This document shows positions 24,626 to 35,009 of a stretch of DNA of 64,000 nucleotides, piece by piece. The notes under the pieces are model-generated. The model ran no database searches and had not been told where the DNA came from. It worked only from the letters and a program-made list of their open reading frames with translations. A program made the translations under genes and the position numbers. Where the stretch lies: NCBI GenBank assembly GCA_021432635.1, contig MU270018.1, positions 1,242,796 through 1,306,795 of the forward strand, read 5' to 3'. The first letter of the stretch is position 1. The number at the start of each line of letters is the position of its first letter. Source of the DNA: Thozetella sp. PMI_491. Lineage: Eukaryota; Ascomycota; Sordariomycetes; Chaetosphaeriales; Chaetosphaeriaceae.

Positions 24626-26554
24626 ATGGACTGGCTCGCTTGCATCCCCATAGGCTCGCTAGGTACTGCAGAGCGTCTTCGGATGCCGGAAGCCCTGCCT
24701 AGTCGTGTGGCCTCCCGGGGCCTTCTGTAGCCTTTTCCTTCCTCCCGTTCGCTCACGTGCATCACCTCTTGGAGTAGAGCCTCTGGCATCGCGAGCTGCC
24801 GTCCGGATCTTCATGTATCTCTGCAGCTCGCTGGCTCGCTATTTTCTTACCAGGTGCCTCTCCGGCCGGCCTATCTAGAGCTGCCAGCACATATGCTACG
24901 TCCGGGCTTGCATGAGGAGCTACTATACAGACAGTCGGGCACACTAACGCGTCGCTTCCGCAGGCTATAGCAACTCCTCCAGTTGCGGTTACTGCCGCCG
25001 CTCCCGAACTGGTCAGTCTCCAAAACGTAAATCAACAATCCTTCCTGTCTCCTTGTGTGATCTCGCCACCCGTCCCCACGACGCTTCAGACCAGTTGCAC
25101 TCCTAGGTACCATTCGGTCACCCGTTCGCTTCGCTGCACGGCCTGGCATCCCTGCCTTCTAGCTGACTGCTGTCTCTCTCGTCCCTCTCCGATGCTGGAC
25201 CCTTCCAAGGGCCTTGGCGAACCGAACCACCACATCACCCTGTCCTTGTTCCTTCAGTTGGTCTCTAACCGTTGCGCTCGTCATAGGGTATTGCTATTAC
25301 GCCTCAACCACTTCTCTCACTCCGGAATTCTACCAGGACCTGCTGGACCGGTGCTGGAGGCGATCTGGCACCCTCCTGTATCGCCCAAACCAGAAAGAGG
25401 CATGTTGCCCCCACTACACTATCCGTTTAGACTCGAGTGCCTTCAAGGCGACCAGGAGCCAGAGGCAAGCCATCAACCGCTTTAACAAGTACATCCTTGG
25501 CGAGACTTACATGCAAGATGTCGCCCGTCTCTATCCCCTATCAAGGGAGCAGGCGCGCAAGCGAGATAACGACTTTGACCTCGTAGAGAGAATGCATGAG
25601 GCCGAGAGCACTGCACTTCGCACGCCACCCGAGCCAGCGCATCAACTAACGGTCACGCTTGAGCCGGATGCCTTTACCGAGGAGAAGTATACCGTCTTTG
25701 AGAACTACCAGCGCATCGTCCACCAGGAACCCCCTGACAAGATCTCACGGTCGGGATTCAAGAGGTTCCTGTGCGACTCGCCTGTTCAGCGCCGAACGGA
25801 AGTCGGCCCCGACGGCAAGGAAAAGAAATTGGGATCGTACCATCAGTGCTACCGCATAGATGGACGTCTCGTCGCCATCGGGGTCCTAGACCTACTCCCT
25901 AACTGCGTCAGCGCCGTCTACTTTCTCTACCATGAGTCCATCCACTCGTACACCCCTGGCAAGGTGGGTGCCTTGAGGGAGATTGCTCTCGCTCGAGAAG
26001 GGGGCTATCGGTGGTGGTACGCTGGCTATTACATCCACAGCTGCCCGAAGATGAGATACAAGATCGAGTATAGCCCCCAGTATGTCCTCGATCCAGAGAC
26101 ACTCGCATGGGATGTCCTAGACAAGGAAGCACTGGCCATTTTTGACAAGAGGCACTACGTGAGCTTGTCTAGGCACAAGGGCCTCGGGAACGACCACGAT
26201 GCCGAGGACGGCACCGGAGCAGATGCTCGGTCCCAGCCCGAGCCAGAGCCAGAGAAAGAGCCGGAGCCGAGGCCCGACTCCGACGATGATGACGACTCAG
26301 CCATGATGTTCCTCTTTGCTTCCAACTTCCCCGGCATCCCCACGCTGCAGGAAATGGAGGCCGCCGACTTGGACCACGTCAAGATATGGTCTGACGCAGG
26401 CTTGTACCCGGCATCCGCCCTGCGTGTCTGGGACATGGAATCTATCAGTCAGCCTCGAAGTCTCAAGAGTGTCATCGCCGAGCTGGTGGCGGCCGTCGGG
26501 CTCGACCTGAGAGACCAGTTCCGTCTCGACTTCCGTCGACTCACTCGATCGTAG
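24626..26554 (+). CDS. ate1: arginyl-tRNA-protein transferase ATE1 (3 exons, first tentative)
   Basis: Transfers arginine from Arg-tRNA to N-terminal Asp, Glu or oxidised Cys, marking proteins for the N-degron ubiquitin pathway in cytosol and nucleus. Exon 3 (25287-26554) is certain: TPEFYQDLLDRCWRRSGTL, the CCPHYTIRLD cysteine pair, NRFNKYILGE, and the C-terminal GNAT-like half with VSAVYFLYHES. Exon 2 (24964-25011) codes GYSNSSSCGYCRRSRTG, carrying the CGYC motif that partners CC in binding a metal cofactor. It has clear splice sites on both sides and a 275-bp intron after it. Exon 1 (24626-24662, MDWLACIPIGSLG) fits in frame, but its donor GTACTG is weak. The whole gives 450 residues. A Glu/Pro/Asp-rich insertion (about 345-370) is lineage-specific. 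Confidence 0.88.
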
Positions 26555-28386
26555 GCAAGAGGCAGCTCGTCGTACTGTCCTCGGCAAACCCAACCCCTCA
26601 GGACGGGGAGTCAGGGCCCGGGCATCCCAAGGCGTCGGTGGCCGGATCGGGCAAGTGATCACGCGGCCTCTTTCGTCTTTCGGTGAAGCGTGGGATGGAG
26701 AGGACCCCCAATGCCGCCCCGTGGCTAGTCGGCCGGGCCGTGGCCTAGGGCCAAACGGGATACGGCCCTCCACGGCCCCGCATTGCATTAGCTAATTCGG
26801 TTGATTACATTGGATGGGGTATCTGCAAGCGGCTGGATCTAGATTCCATCGTCATGGTGTTTTGACGATTCAGACCGGAGAGTCGTGAGCCTCTAGGGCT
26901 CGAGATATAGTACACAAATAAAACTTCCGTACCATGATGCGTGGGGGCTCTAGCCATGCACCGTGTGCTTGGGTCAGAGACGTGGACACGGGTGCCAGAT
27001 GCGAGAAGCCCATTGCTACCCTACCCAGGTTCTCTCTGCCCTGCATCTTGGGGTCGGGAGCATCGGGTGTTGGGGAGTGACAGCTTCAGCCTGCCGTCCT
27101 GGGTCCTGTGATCAACAACGCAGCAGTGTCGCCTTGTGGTAGCAGTACATGGCGAGCAAATCTTCTCTTTCGCTCTTCTCTGCAGCTGCTAGTGCGAGAC
27201 CACACCGAAGGATGGTGGCGCCCACGCACCTTGGGCTCGCGTGCCACCCTGCTCGGAACATGACTGCCGCTAGCCTCAACCCAGTAGATGTCCCTACACG
27301 TGGGAGCATTGCGACATGGGATTGGACGCTGGGGTCTCATGTTTGTTCTAGGCTTGTCTTTCAGCTGTCTTGGTCCAGAGACTGGGGGGAGGGGCGGGGA
27401 GGATGAGATCGTGGGGTGGGATTACCGGTGCCGAGGAGATCTGCCACAGGATGGGGGTCAACACGGGTATACATTCCTCATTCGAGGCCTTCTTGGGCTG
27501 CCGAGAGGTCTCGAGACAGCGGCATGGTGCTCGTGGCATGGGTCGGGGAGGGGGGCGCAGTTGCCAGCTGTTCTCCGGCATACGACGCAGCCTGGCGGCT
27601 TCCGCCGTAAGTCGGCACCCTCTCTACCTGCGCTATTGGACGTCGACTCGGTGCTAATCACGCGTATATTGATGCTACTAACGGCTTGCAGATGGGGAAG
27701 ATCTGACCCGCTGATGGCTTGGTCAGATGGTTGTCGTGATTGATCCCTTTGCCACCCTTCCCGGACAAGGACACGCCTGGTCAGGCTGGCCTTTCCTAAA
27801 CTGTCGAAGTCAGAGCCTCACGCCGGAATGCTTGTCGAATCTCGTATTACGCTCGATGATAAACTGTCATGGTACGAAGAGCCGGAGGCCATGACCGCGA
27901 GATTTAGCAAAAATGGTCATGTACGAGCCGCGGCTGCAAGTCTGCGGGCTACGGAGGAGGACCGAGCCCATTAACCAAACACGGTCCCGGTCTTCCACCT
28001 GCAGTGATGTGTCCGACGCAATCTTGAGTTGCAGACTGTGATACTTAACTGGTCCTCTAGAGTAGTTATTAGTTGGTGTTTCATTGCAGCTCTTGCTCAT
28101 GTCAACGGAGTTCTAAAGAGCAGGATCGGTCGCGCCTGCTTCCCTGTAGAAATTGATCCTTCCCTGATATACAATACACCATAAATGTGATAATCATGCA
28201 TCATGGCTAGAATTCGAAAGCCCTGCCAGGTGCGCCTGCCTATAAACCTCCTAGGCTCTCAATCATCCGATTCGCCCTGCCGCCTCCTTCACCCCTTACC
28301 GCGTAGGCTCAGTAAAGCAGACATCGAAGCGACCCCTCGAATAGTAACATGCGCTTTTCGCTCAGAGCCGCAAGTGGAATCTTCGA
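26555..28386. other. gene-free spacer downstream of ATE1
   Basis: No supportable gene. The right half becomes less GC-rich toward the orphan gene. Confidence 0.5.
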
Positions 28387-30206
28387 GTGACTGGCCGAAT
28401 TCGAATCTTGCCGCGCAATCTTTGGCATCTCGTTCACGAGACGAACCTACTACCCTTGCCTGTCAGCTCCTTGCCGATGGCCCCTGATCGTGTTGGTTTC
28501 GGAACCATCGGACTTCGCAGTCTCACCTCACAGCTATCCCTGGATGCCTCTAGTTCCTTCTTGGTCGTGGATCCCGGCTCTCGAGCTAGGCCGACTGTCC
28601 GCAGTATTCTTGATAGCTCCAGTGGGGGCGCTCTATGGATATCGAAGGCCGGATCATGCAGACTTGACTTCTCCATGTTCCTGATGGAGGGGTTTGAGGG
28701 CACTCAAGGAGGCCTGGAGCAAGTTTTAACTAATATGGTAGCTCAGTGTCCAGTGAGTGAGTGTGAATACTCCGGAATGAATCCACGAGTTAACTCTGGG
28801 AAGCTCTGGGAGGAGCTCGGCTTGATGTTGAGGCCGGCATCTCCTCTTTCGCAGCAACAACAGGCTACACATAAAGCACTGGTGCATTTCTTTCTCTGTC
28901 ATGAAAGAGTAGCATCTATGATAAGACCGCCGCCAAATGTAATGCCGCTCGAGTTTCAGCAATTAGAGTGTGCCTTCAAATTCCGGTTACCAGCTCTTTC
29001 CCGGCGGCCAACGCAGCTCTCCTCTCACCTGCTGCGGGAATCCTCACTGAAGCCGCATCCATACGAGCTTCGTGACAGAAAATTCATCAAACGATCAGCT
29101 CGATTCCTTGAAGAGGCTGCAGTTTCCCCTCTTCCTAAACAGGTCTTTTCATCGTTGAACGTAGCTGGAGCCTCTGAGGACAGCGATGGATTCTCCAGGT
29201 GTTGGGAGGACTATATTCCTGATATGGCAAACCTGACGGACATCATTCTACACAAGTTGATAGGAATCGTGCGGAGTGCCGAAGGCGTGACAATCACTAA
29301 AGAGATGGCATTTCCATCCCTGCTTGACATAGCACCCGCCGTCTGGAACGCTCGATATCTTGAGGCAAGGACACACCGCGCGCCTACTCAAGCCCATGCT
29401 AACTTTATGTGCGTTAGGCTGTGGAGAGTAATATGCGGCACCATTCATCCATCGCTACCACATTGGCGCGCTTCGCACATGCGGCGCAGTCATCAACCTT
29501 GCGGAATAGACTCCAATCGTTGGCTGCGCAAGATGCTGAGTGTAGCTTCAAAGACGACGATTCCAAGATGGAAGGCAGAGTAAAGAAAGGACTTGAAAGC
29601 ATCTTGTGGTTGCACACTCTGACAAATCTGAAAATAGATCCGATTAGTTCCAAGAAGAAGAATCAGCCGCCTATGCTCAGGCATTCCTCTGACAAACTGG
29701 AAACTCCGGCAGCCCACAACCTTTCTGCCAGAGGTAGTAATAACATCGACTCTCTGAGAGCCCTCGGGGACTCAAACGCGATGTACGTCGAAAACGAATT
29801 GCCTCTTAGAAATGTTGAATGGCCCGGATACGATGGACTTCGAGGCGCTCGACGCTCCGAGCATATTAGGCCAGAACCTACTGGCCCAGCATATAATGCA
29901 GAGATCAACTATTTACAACTTTCGACCGATGCCGGTGGTTGCAACAGACCCCAGCATGCTTCTCGAGGTTTCCTAAAGGAAGATTCGTTTAGGGCATCAA
30001 ACGAAACTTCGGTGGGAAACACACTCGGAGGGGGATATTTCGACGAGGAAGTAGCCTGCGATCTTATCCATGATACGGTCGGCAATGAACTTGAGGATGT
30101 ATTTGGTCCAGATGAGGACGGAAACCTCTTTGTGGTCCGGAGGGACGAGGACGGGGTCGAGTTCCGTTATCATGTGCCCATATCTGAAGTCCTTCCGCGA
30201 GGGTGA
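28387..30206 (+). CDS. unrecognised protein, two exons
   Basis: I do not recognise this protein. Two long overlapping frames can be joined by a 62-bp intron (donor AGA|GTAATA at 29428, acceptor GCGCAG ending at 29489), phase 0 on both sides. This gives exons 28387-29427 and 29490-30206 and 585 residues. An internal ATG at 28477 (MAPDRVGFG) is an equally good start. No signal peptide or membrane span is obvious. The first half has mixed hydrophobic/helical character with scattered Cys. The middle is Lys-rich. The C-terminus is strongly acidic and well structured in appearance (GNELEDVFGPDEDGNLFVV, then RYHVPISEVLPRG). Base composition is lower in GC than the neighbours. It may be a lineage-specific or transferred gene; a decayed gene is also possible. 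Confidence 0.5.
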
Positions 30207-30888
30207 TAAGCTAAGTGTCTAGCGAATCACGTTTGTGCGAATCGGAGGATCCTACAAGTAATGAGCATGATTATGCACTCCATAGTGAGCGGCACAGGCT
30301 GCAGACGGAAAGTGTTCCTTCATGAAGAACAAGAGCTCGAGGAAGGGGATAGAGAGCAACCAAGCCATACACGAGATTTGGCTTCAGACAACTGTTCGGA
30401 CAACAGGTTTTGCCTCAGCTAGAGCCAACCGTCTCCTAGTCAGGCATGTGGTATAGTAAGGATGTGGTATCCAAGAAATATAAAGAGAATCGAACTGGTT
30501 CTATTATGATGATCCAAGGTGGCCAGCAGCGGCCCCAGCAGAGTAAGGCAAACGATGCTCCCCTGTCTATTTCTGCCTCTGAGAAGAAAAAAACAACTCC
30601 AAAGACCCGGTGTGATGCTCTTTTTGGCCCACATGCGTTGGCTCGGGAGGTCGTGGCCGGCGATATTGGCGAGGAATAGTTTGACGGTGCTCGCGTGGAT
30701 TACCACGGCGCTCTTTCCTCAATGACCTCAGGGATCAAGATAGAAATGGCCTCCTGCGACCTCGGTATTGGTCATGGCTCCCGGCGCCGTAGCCACCGAC
30801 GCATTCCTTTCCATCCCATCCCCATCCCGACCCGGCCCAGCCTGATTCTCCAATGTGTGCTCCAGACTTCCCTAGACCTTGGCAGCTT
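30207..30888. other. spacer, orphan gene to small membrane protein
   Basis: Convergent 3' flanks; nothing else seen. Confidence 0.5.
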
Positions 30889-31122
30889 CTACTTCCTTGC
30901 CGCGGGGGGTCCGGCCTTCTTCTTCTTCGGGTCCTCCTTCTTCTTCTTCTGCTCGGGCTTCAAGGTGGCGAAGTGGATGTACCAGTGGAGGGTGATTTGC
31001 AGGATGATGGCCACAAGCACCACAACAAGGATGGTGAAGAGGTAGGGCTGGTCGTTCAGCACAGCGACGGCCTCCTTGGTCGCGCCGATAGAGAGGAACC
31101 AGTTAAATTGTCCCGGAGCCAT
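30889..31122 (-). CDS. small single-pass membrane protein, 77 aa
   Basis: Single-exon frame with a start in good context (GCAATGG). The N-terminus (MAPGQFNWFLSIGATKEAV) is followed by one strongly hydrophobic span (YLFTILVVVLVAIILQITLHW, about residues 27-48). A very basic C-terminal tail with three KKKK/KKK clusters follows and ends PPAARK. The layout suggests a tail facing the cytosol or matrix and a tiny accessory subunit of an ER or mitochondrial membrane complex, but I cannot name the family. It diverges from the mitochondrial ribosomal gene uS5m across 1.15 kb. Confidence 0.7.
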   Translation of the reverse strand: MAPGQFNWFLSIGATKEAVAVLNDQPYLFTILVVVLVAIILQITLHWYIHFATLKPEQKKKKEDPKKKKAGPPAARK

Positions 31123-32274
31123 TGCGTCGGTTGTGCGATGTATGCGGTGCGCAGTGGTACGGCGTAAGTCGTTAGGCGCTCGGCTGGGTGCGAGAGCAAA
31201 GGTGCGAGAAAATTGTAGGAGAGTTTGGGGGTATCAGATGGGCGCGAGGGGCCAATTCGAGAGCGACGTAACGAGGAGAAGAGAGCAATGAAACCTTAAG
31301 AGAGCGTGTCTGTCTGCTTCGCCTGCTCCGCAAGACAAGGACGAGAAGAGATATGAGCCAAGGCGCGGGTGGTCACGAACTATGTGGCGGCCCAGGAATA
31401 CTCCTACAAGGAACGACAGCGACGGCGACGACGATAGCAAACGACAAGCGGCAATTAAAACACGGCAGTGAAAGGAAGGAAAGGGAAGTGGGCGAGAGAT
31501 ATGGCAGGACCGGCGAGGATCATGGGCGTGCGTCGGGACGCCCCGCCGCTTTTGCGGGCTCGAAACCAGAGACGTTAGAATCTCCGCCCACTAGGCCAGA
31601 CTAGGACGACAAGATGTGAGGCAGGCACAGGGCGGCAAGGACCCCTGAGGCTCCCTGGTGTTTCAAAATTGTTGGAGAGTCGACTGATTTCTTAAGTAAG
31701 CAGCTCCCATTGGCCTAGGGCGACGTCGTCCCATGTTGGACGCGCCATGGCTACAACCGCTGCTCGTTGCATGCGATCGACCGTGAACCGGATCATTAAG
31801 CCCTCCCGCATCCGTGATTCGCGCAATTCTGGAGTTCGATATGGAAAGATGAATGAGACGGGGAACAACGGTCCAGGCCTAGAGATTAGCTAAGCTCAGC
31901 TAGGCAAGGCCTGGTGTTAGGGACCCTCGGGACCCAAACGAGCTTAGTCAGGGGAGAGGAGAAAAGGAAACTGCAGCCCACAAAAATCACGTGGATCGAC
32001 ATATGGCCGCTTAGCTAAGCTAAGCTGCTAGCCAAGCTGCCACTGTACGGCTGCGGTCCATCAAGCGTGTGGGAGCCACGGGTCCTCGCGCCTGAGAATC
32101 GAGGCAGCAATTTCTTTCGTCGGACCCAGAAAAATTATTGCTGGTCTGATCGTGCTCGCATGCTCGAGCTCCAAAATTTCAGTCAACCCGAAAAAAGCTT
32201 CCGGCATTTCTCACCTTCACGACCGCGACGTCGAGCCATTGGGATCCTCTGATACCCAATTGATTGACAGAGCG
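31123..32274. promoter_or_regulatory. divergent promoter region with TTAGCTAAGC repeats
   Basis: Lies between the small membrane protein and uS5m, transcribed away from each other. Two related AGCT-rich segments (31883-31903 and 32009-32039) contain repeated TTAGCTAAGC palindromes. A minus-strand element near 31557-31598 has tRNA A-box and B-box like words but does not fold as a tRNA. An in-frame ATG at 32152 precedes the uS5m start. Confidence 0.4.
31883..32039. repeat. paired TTAGCTAAGC palindromic motifs
   Basis: TTAGCTAAGC occurs in both segments, at 31887-31896 and 32010-32019. The second is followed by TAAGCTGCTAGCCAAGC and the first by TCAGCTAGGC. Palindromic and duplicated about 120 bp apart, in the uS5m promoter. 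Confidence 0.6.
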
Positions 32275-33778
32275 ATGACGGCGGCACGTCCAGCGGCCCG
32301 GAGTCTTCTCTCCCGGCTGGCGTCGGCGTCCGGCGCGACGGCCGGCGCGGCGCCCTTGCGAGCAGCCGCCGCCACGCCGCCATCGTGCCACCACTTCCAC
32401 AGCTCCTCTCAGCTGCAGTCGCGGAGAAAATCCCGGTTCAAGAACGTGCGAGCAGAGGCGATGGGCCTGGTGTCCCAGAAGGATCTCGACAAGTGGTCCA
32501 GCGAAAAGTTCCCGACCTACACCCCCGAGGAGAAGGCCCAGCTGAGCAAGGTCTACTCCGCCGAGCAGATGGCGGCTCTCGAGGCCGGCGAGGCCGCTAT
32601 CGACCCCAACGACCTGACCATACAGGGTCGGCTGCGCAAGGACAACTATCGTCTGCCGTACCTCGACGACTTCCGCAACTACGAACCCGTAGTCGACAAG
32701 CGCCCGCGGGACAAACCGCCGCCGGACCCGAAGGCCAAGTTCATGGACTTGGACGAGTTCACCGACGACATTATTGCGTGGGCCGACGAGCTAGGAAAGA
32801 AACAACGGGCAGCACCGTCCAAGACAGTCGAGGACTTCATCCCCGAGGGGTTCAAGAGTATCCCCGAGGCCGAATGGCCCCCGGAGGCAAGGCAGGTGGC
32901 GGCAGACAGATACGCCAAGTACATGGAGAAGCAAGATAAGGGACTGGAGGTGGAGGGGGCCGACGATTTCCCACTCTTCTCGTACATGCTGGATCGCTCC
33001 AGCATGACAGATAATAACGCCGAGTCCAACTCACAACTTGCCCCCGCCCTCCCCAACAAGGTGCCCGGTGTTGCGGGCCTGTACAGCGACCCTGTTGATC
33101 CGGAAGATGAGGGTCTCGATGACCTGGGTGTTTATAAGTCCCTCAAAGCTCATACGGGTCTGTCGGTAAGGGAGATCATGGATATCAAGTGCAAGGTTTT
33201 GGTACAGCGGATCGTGGTCAACCAGACGCGTCTCGGCAAGATTCGAAGCTACTCCGTGATGGCTGTAGCCGGGAACGGCAATGGATGGTTGGGCTTGGGG
33301 ATGGCCAAGTCCACTGAATCCACGACAGCCGTGGAGAGGGCGAAGGAGCTATCCATCCGCAACATGCGGCCGATTCCTCGCTACGAGAACCGGACCATCT
33401 TCGGTAACGTCGAGGCCAAGGCTGGAGGCACTGTCGTGCAGCTCTTTGCGCGCCCACCAGGTAAGATCTCCCAGCTGCAAAGCAGATGGCCCCCTCCTTC
33501 GTTTCCAGCGCATATGACTAGGAGAAGCTGTGTGCTGACAACCTCCGTCCTCGTTAGGCTTTGGCCTCCGCATCCCGTACCGCCTCTTCGAGATGGCACG
33601 TGCTGCCGGAATCCACGACCTCGCGGCCAAGATGCCTCGCGGCCGCAACCCTATGAACTCGGTCAAGGCCTGCTACGATGCCCTCATGAACCAGAAGAAC
33701 CCGGAGGAGATAGCCATCGGCAGGGGCCAGAAGTTGGTGGATGTCCGCAAGGTGTACTACGGCGGCGCTGTACTGTAA
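32275..33778 (+). CDS. mitochondrial ribosomal protein uS5m (2 exons)
   Basis: Small-subunit protein of the mitoribosome, homologous to bacterial S5, at the mRNA entry/decoding region. Exons 32275-33460 and 33558-33778, split by a 97-bp intron (GTAAGA donor, TCGTTAG acceptor), give 468 residues. The first 30 residues (Arg, Ala, Ser-rich, few acids) are a mitochondrial presequence. A long fungal N-terminal extension follows. The S5 core is near the C-terminus: the dsRBD-like part with KVLVQRIVVNQT and KIRSYSVMAVAGNGNGWLG, then the C-terminal lobe GFGLRIPYRLFEMARAAGI...NPMNSVKACYDAL. I chose the ATG at 32275 because the presequence begins there; the frame is open upstream to 32152. Confidence 0.95.
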
Positions 33779-34158
33779 TCCTGTATATTCAGTGTACCAT
33801 ATCCCGGCCATTAGATGCCTCTTATTGGGGTAACATTCAGGCGGGCCATGTACAATCCCATACCACTTTTTAAACACCGTGCCTGTTTTTTTTTGTAAAT
33901 TTTTTTGGGTAGACTAGCTGCATCGGCTTCAGAATTGTGAATATGGGTATCTTGGGATGCTCCATCCGAAGGGCCCCACAGGGCGGAAACCCCGGCCTGC
34001 CGTAGCCCGTTGCTCCTTCGGGGAGCTCTCTACGTCGGCTCTCATACGTCGGCCGCCTCAGGCCGCTCATAGCCCTCGTACTCTCAGTGGATTCTAAGAC
34101 GGTCGCGCAGGCTGCGCCTTCGGGCCGGTCCTGCATGCCTCACACGTGTTTCCGGCTC
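33779..34158. other. convergent 3' flanks
   Basis: Between uS5m and Dad3. Contains T runs near 33886-33905. No gene seen. Confidence 0.6.
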
Positions 34159-34573
34159 TCACCGCTGCTGGTCCTGGTTCCCCCAGTCGATTTCCTGCTG
34201 TAGTACGATGCTGTAGACGCTCGCCTTAAGTAGGGTGAACACCAGGCTCGTCTTGCGCTCGAGCTCGCGCAGGCCGTCGAGGATCTCGGTTGTCGGTGCA
34301 CTAGCGAGGTTGTCCAGAATGGTAGCGAGCTGTGCTCGTGCCGTGTCAGGATGGCCATTATAGCCATGTGCTCTCTTTTCTCTTTCCAGGAATGTCCCCA
34401 CGCGAGCGCGGGTGGGCTGCTGGCTAGGGGGGGGACGAGGAGGGGAGGAAACAGCGGCGTACCTTCTTCATGTTCTCGGCTAGGCGCTCGTACTCCTCCA
34501 GAACCTCCGTCTCAAGGGGTGAGAGCTCTGGTGGGGAGGAGAGCATGCTAGGGTTGCTCGGGTTCTGCTCCAT
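34159..34573 (-). CDS. dad3: DASH complex subunit Dad3 (2 exons)
   Basis: Component of the fungal DASH/Dam1 ring that couples kinetochores to spindle microtubule plus ends. Exons 34573-34463 and 34329-34159 with a 133-bp intron (GTACGC donor, CTGAC branch, GCACAG acceptor), phase 0, give 93 residues, the expected size. The sequence is helical throughout: LSPLETEVLEEYERLAENMKK in exon 1 continues into LATILDNLASAPTTEILDGL and ends SIVLQQEIDWGNQDQQR. Longer readings of either exon run into the intron or the upstream flank and are rejected. Confidence 0.92.
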
Positions 34574-35009
34574 GGTGCGAGAAAGCTTCTGTGTGCTTGA
34601 TCTTCTAGAAGCAAAATCAGCGGTGCGTTGGCGGCCAAGACGCGGTCCGGCGCGAGATGTGATTGTGACGACGCGGGGCTTTTGATGGAGAACTAGGAGG
34701 TGGGGGGTAGGCAGCCTGTCATTGGCCCACCACAACTACTGTACAAAATCTACAGAGATACTGTATAGGTGCTGGATGCACATTGGTAGAATACAGCATC
34801 TTGCTCCAACCTCTAAAGAGAGAGCTGAGCCGCTCAGCAGCCATAACGCCTGTTCAAAGATGAGGCCTTGTTAAGGCATGATGCCGATCCACGCCTGTTT
34901 TCCTCCACAGTCATGCTCATTAACACAGTAGTCCGGCCTTCTCTCGACCCTGTCCCTCCAGAGTCGCCAATGTGGTAGGCCTTGTAGAGGTGGTGCCGGC
35001 AAGGTCCCG
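34574..35009. other. Dad3 promoter and 3' flank of CorA-like gene
   Basis: Both neighbouring genes are on the minus strand. No gene seen in this spacer. Confidence 0.6.
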
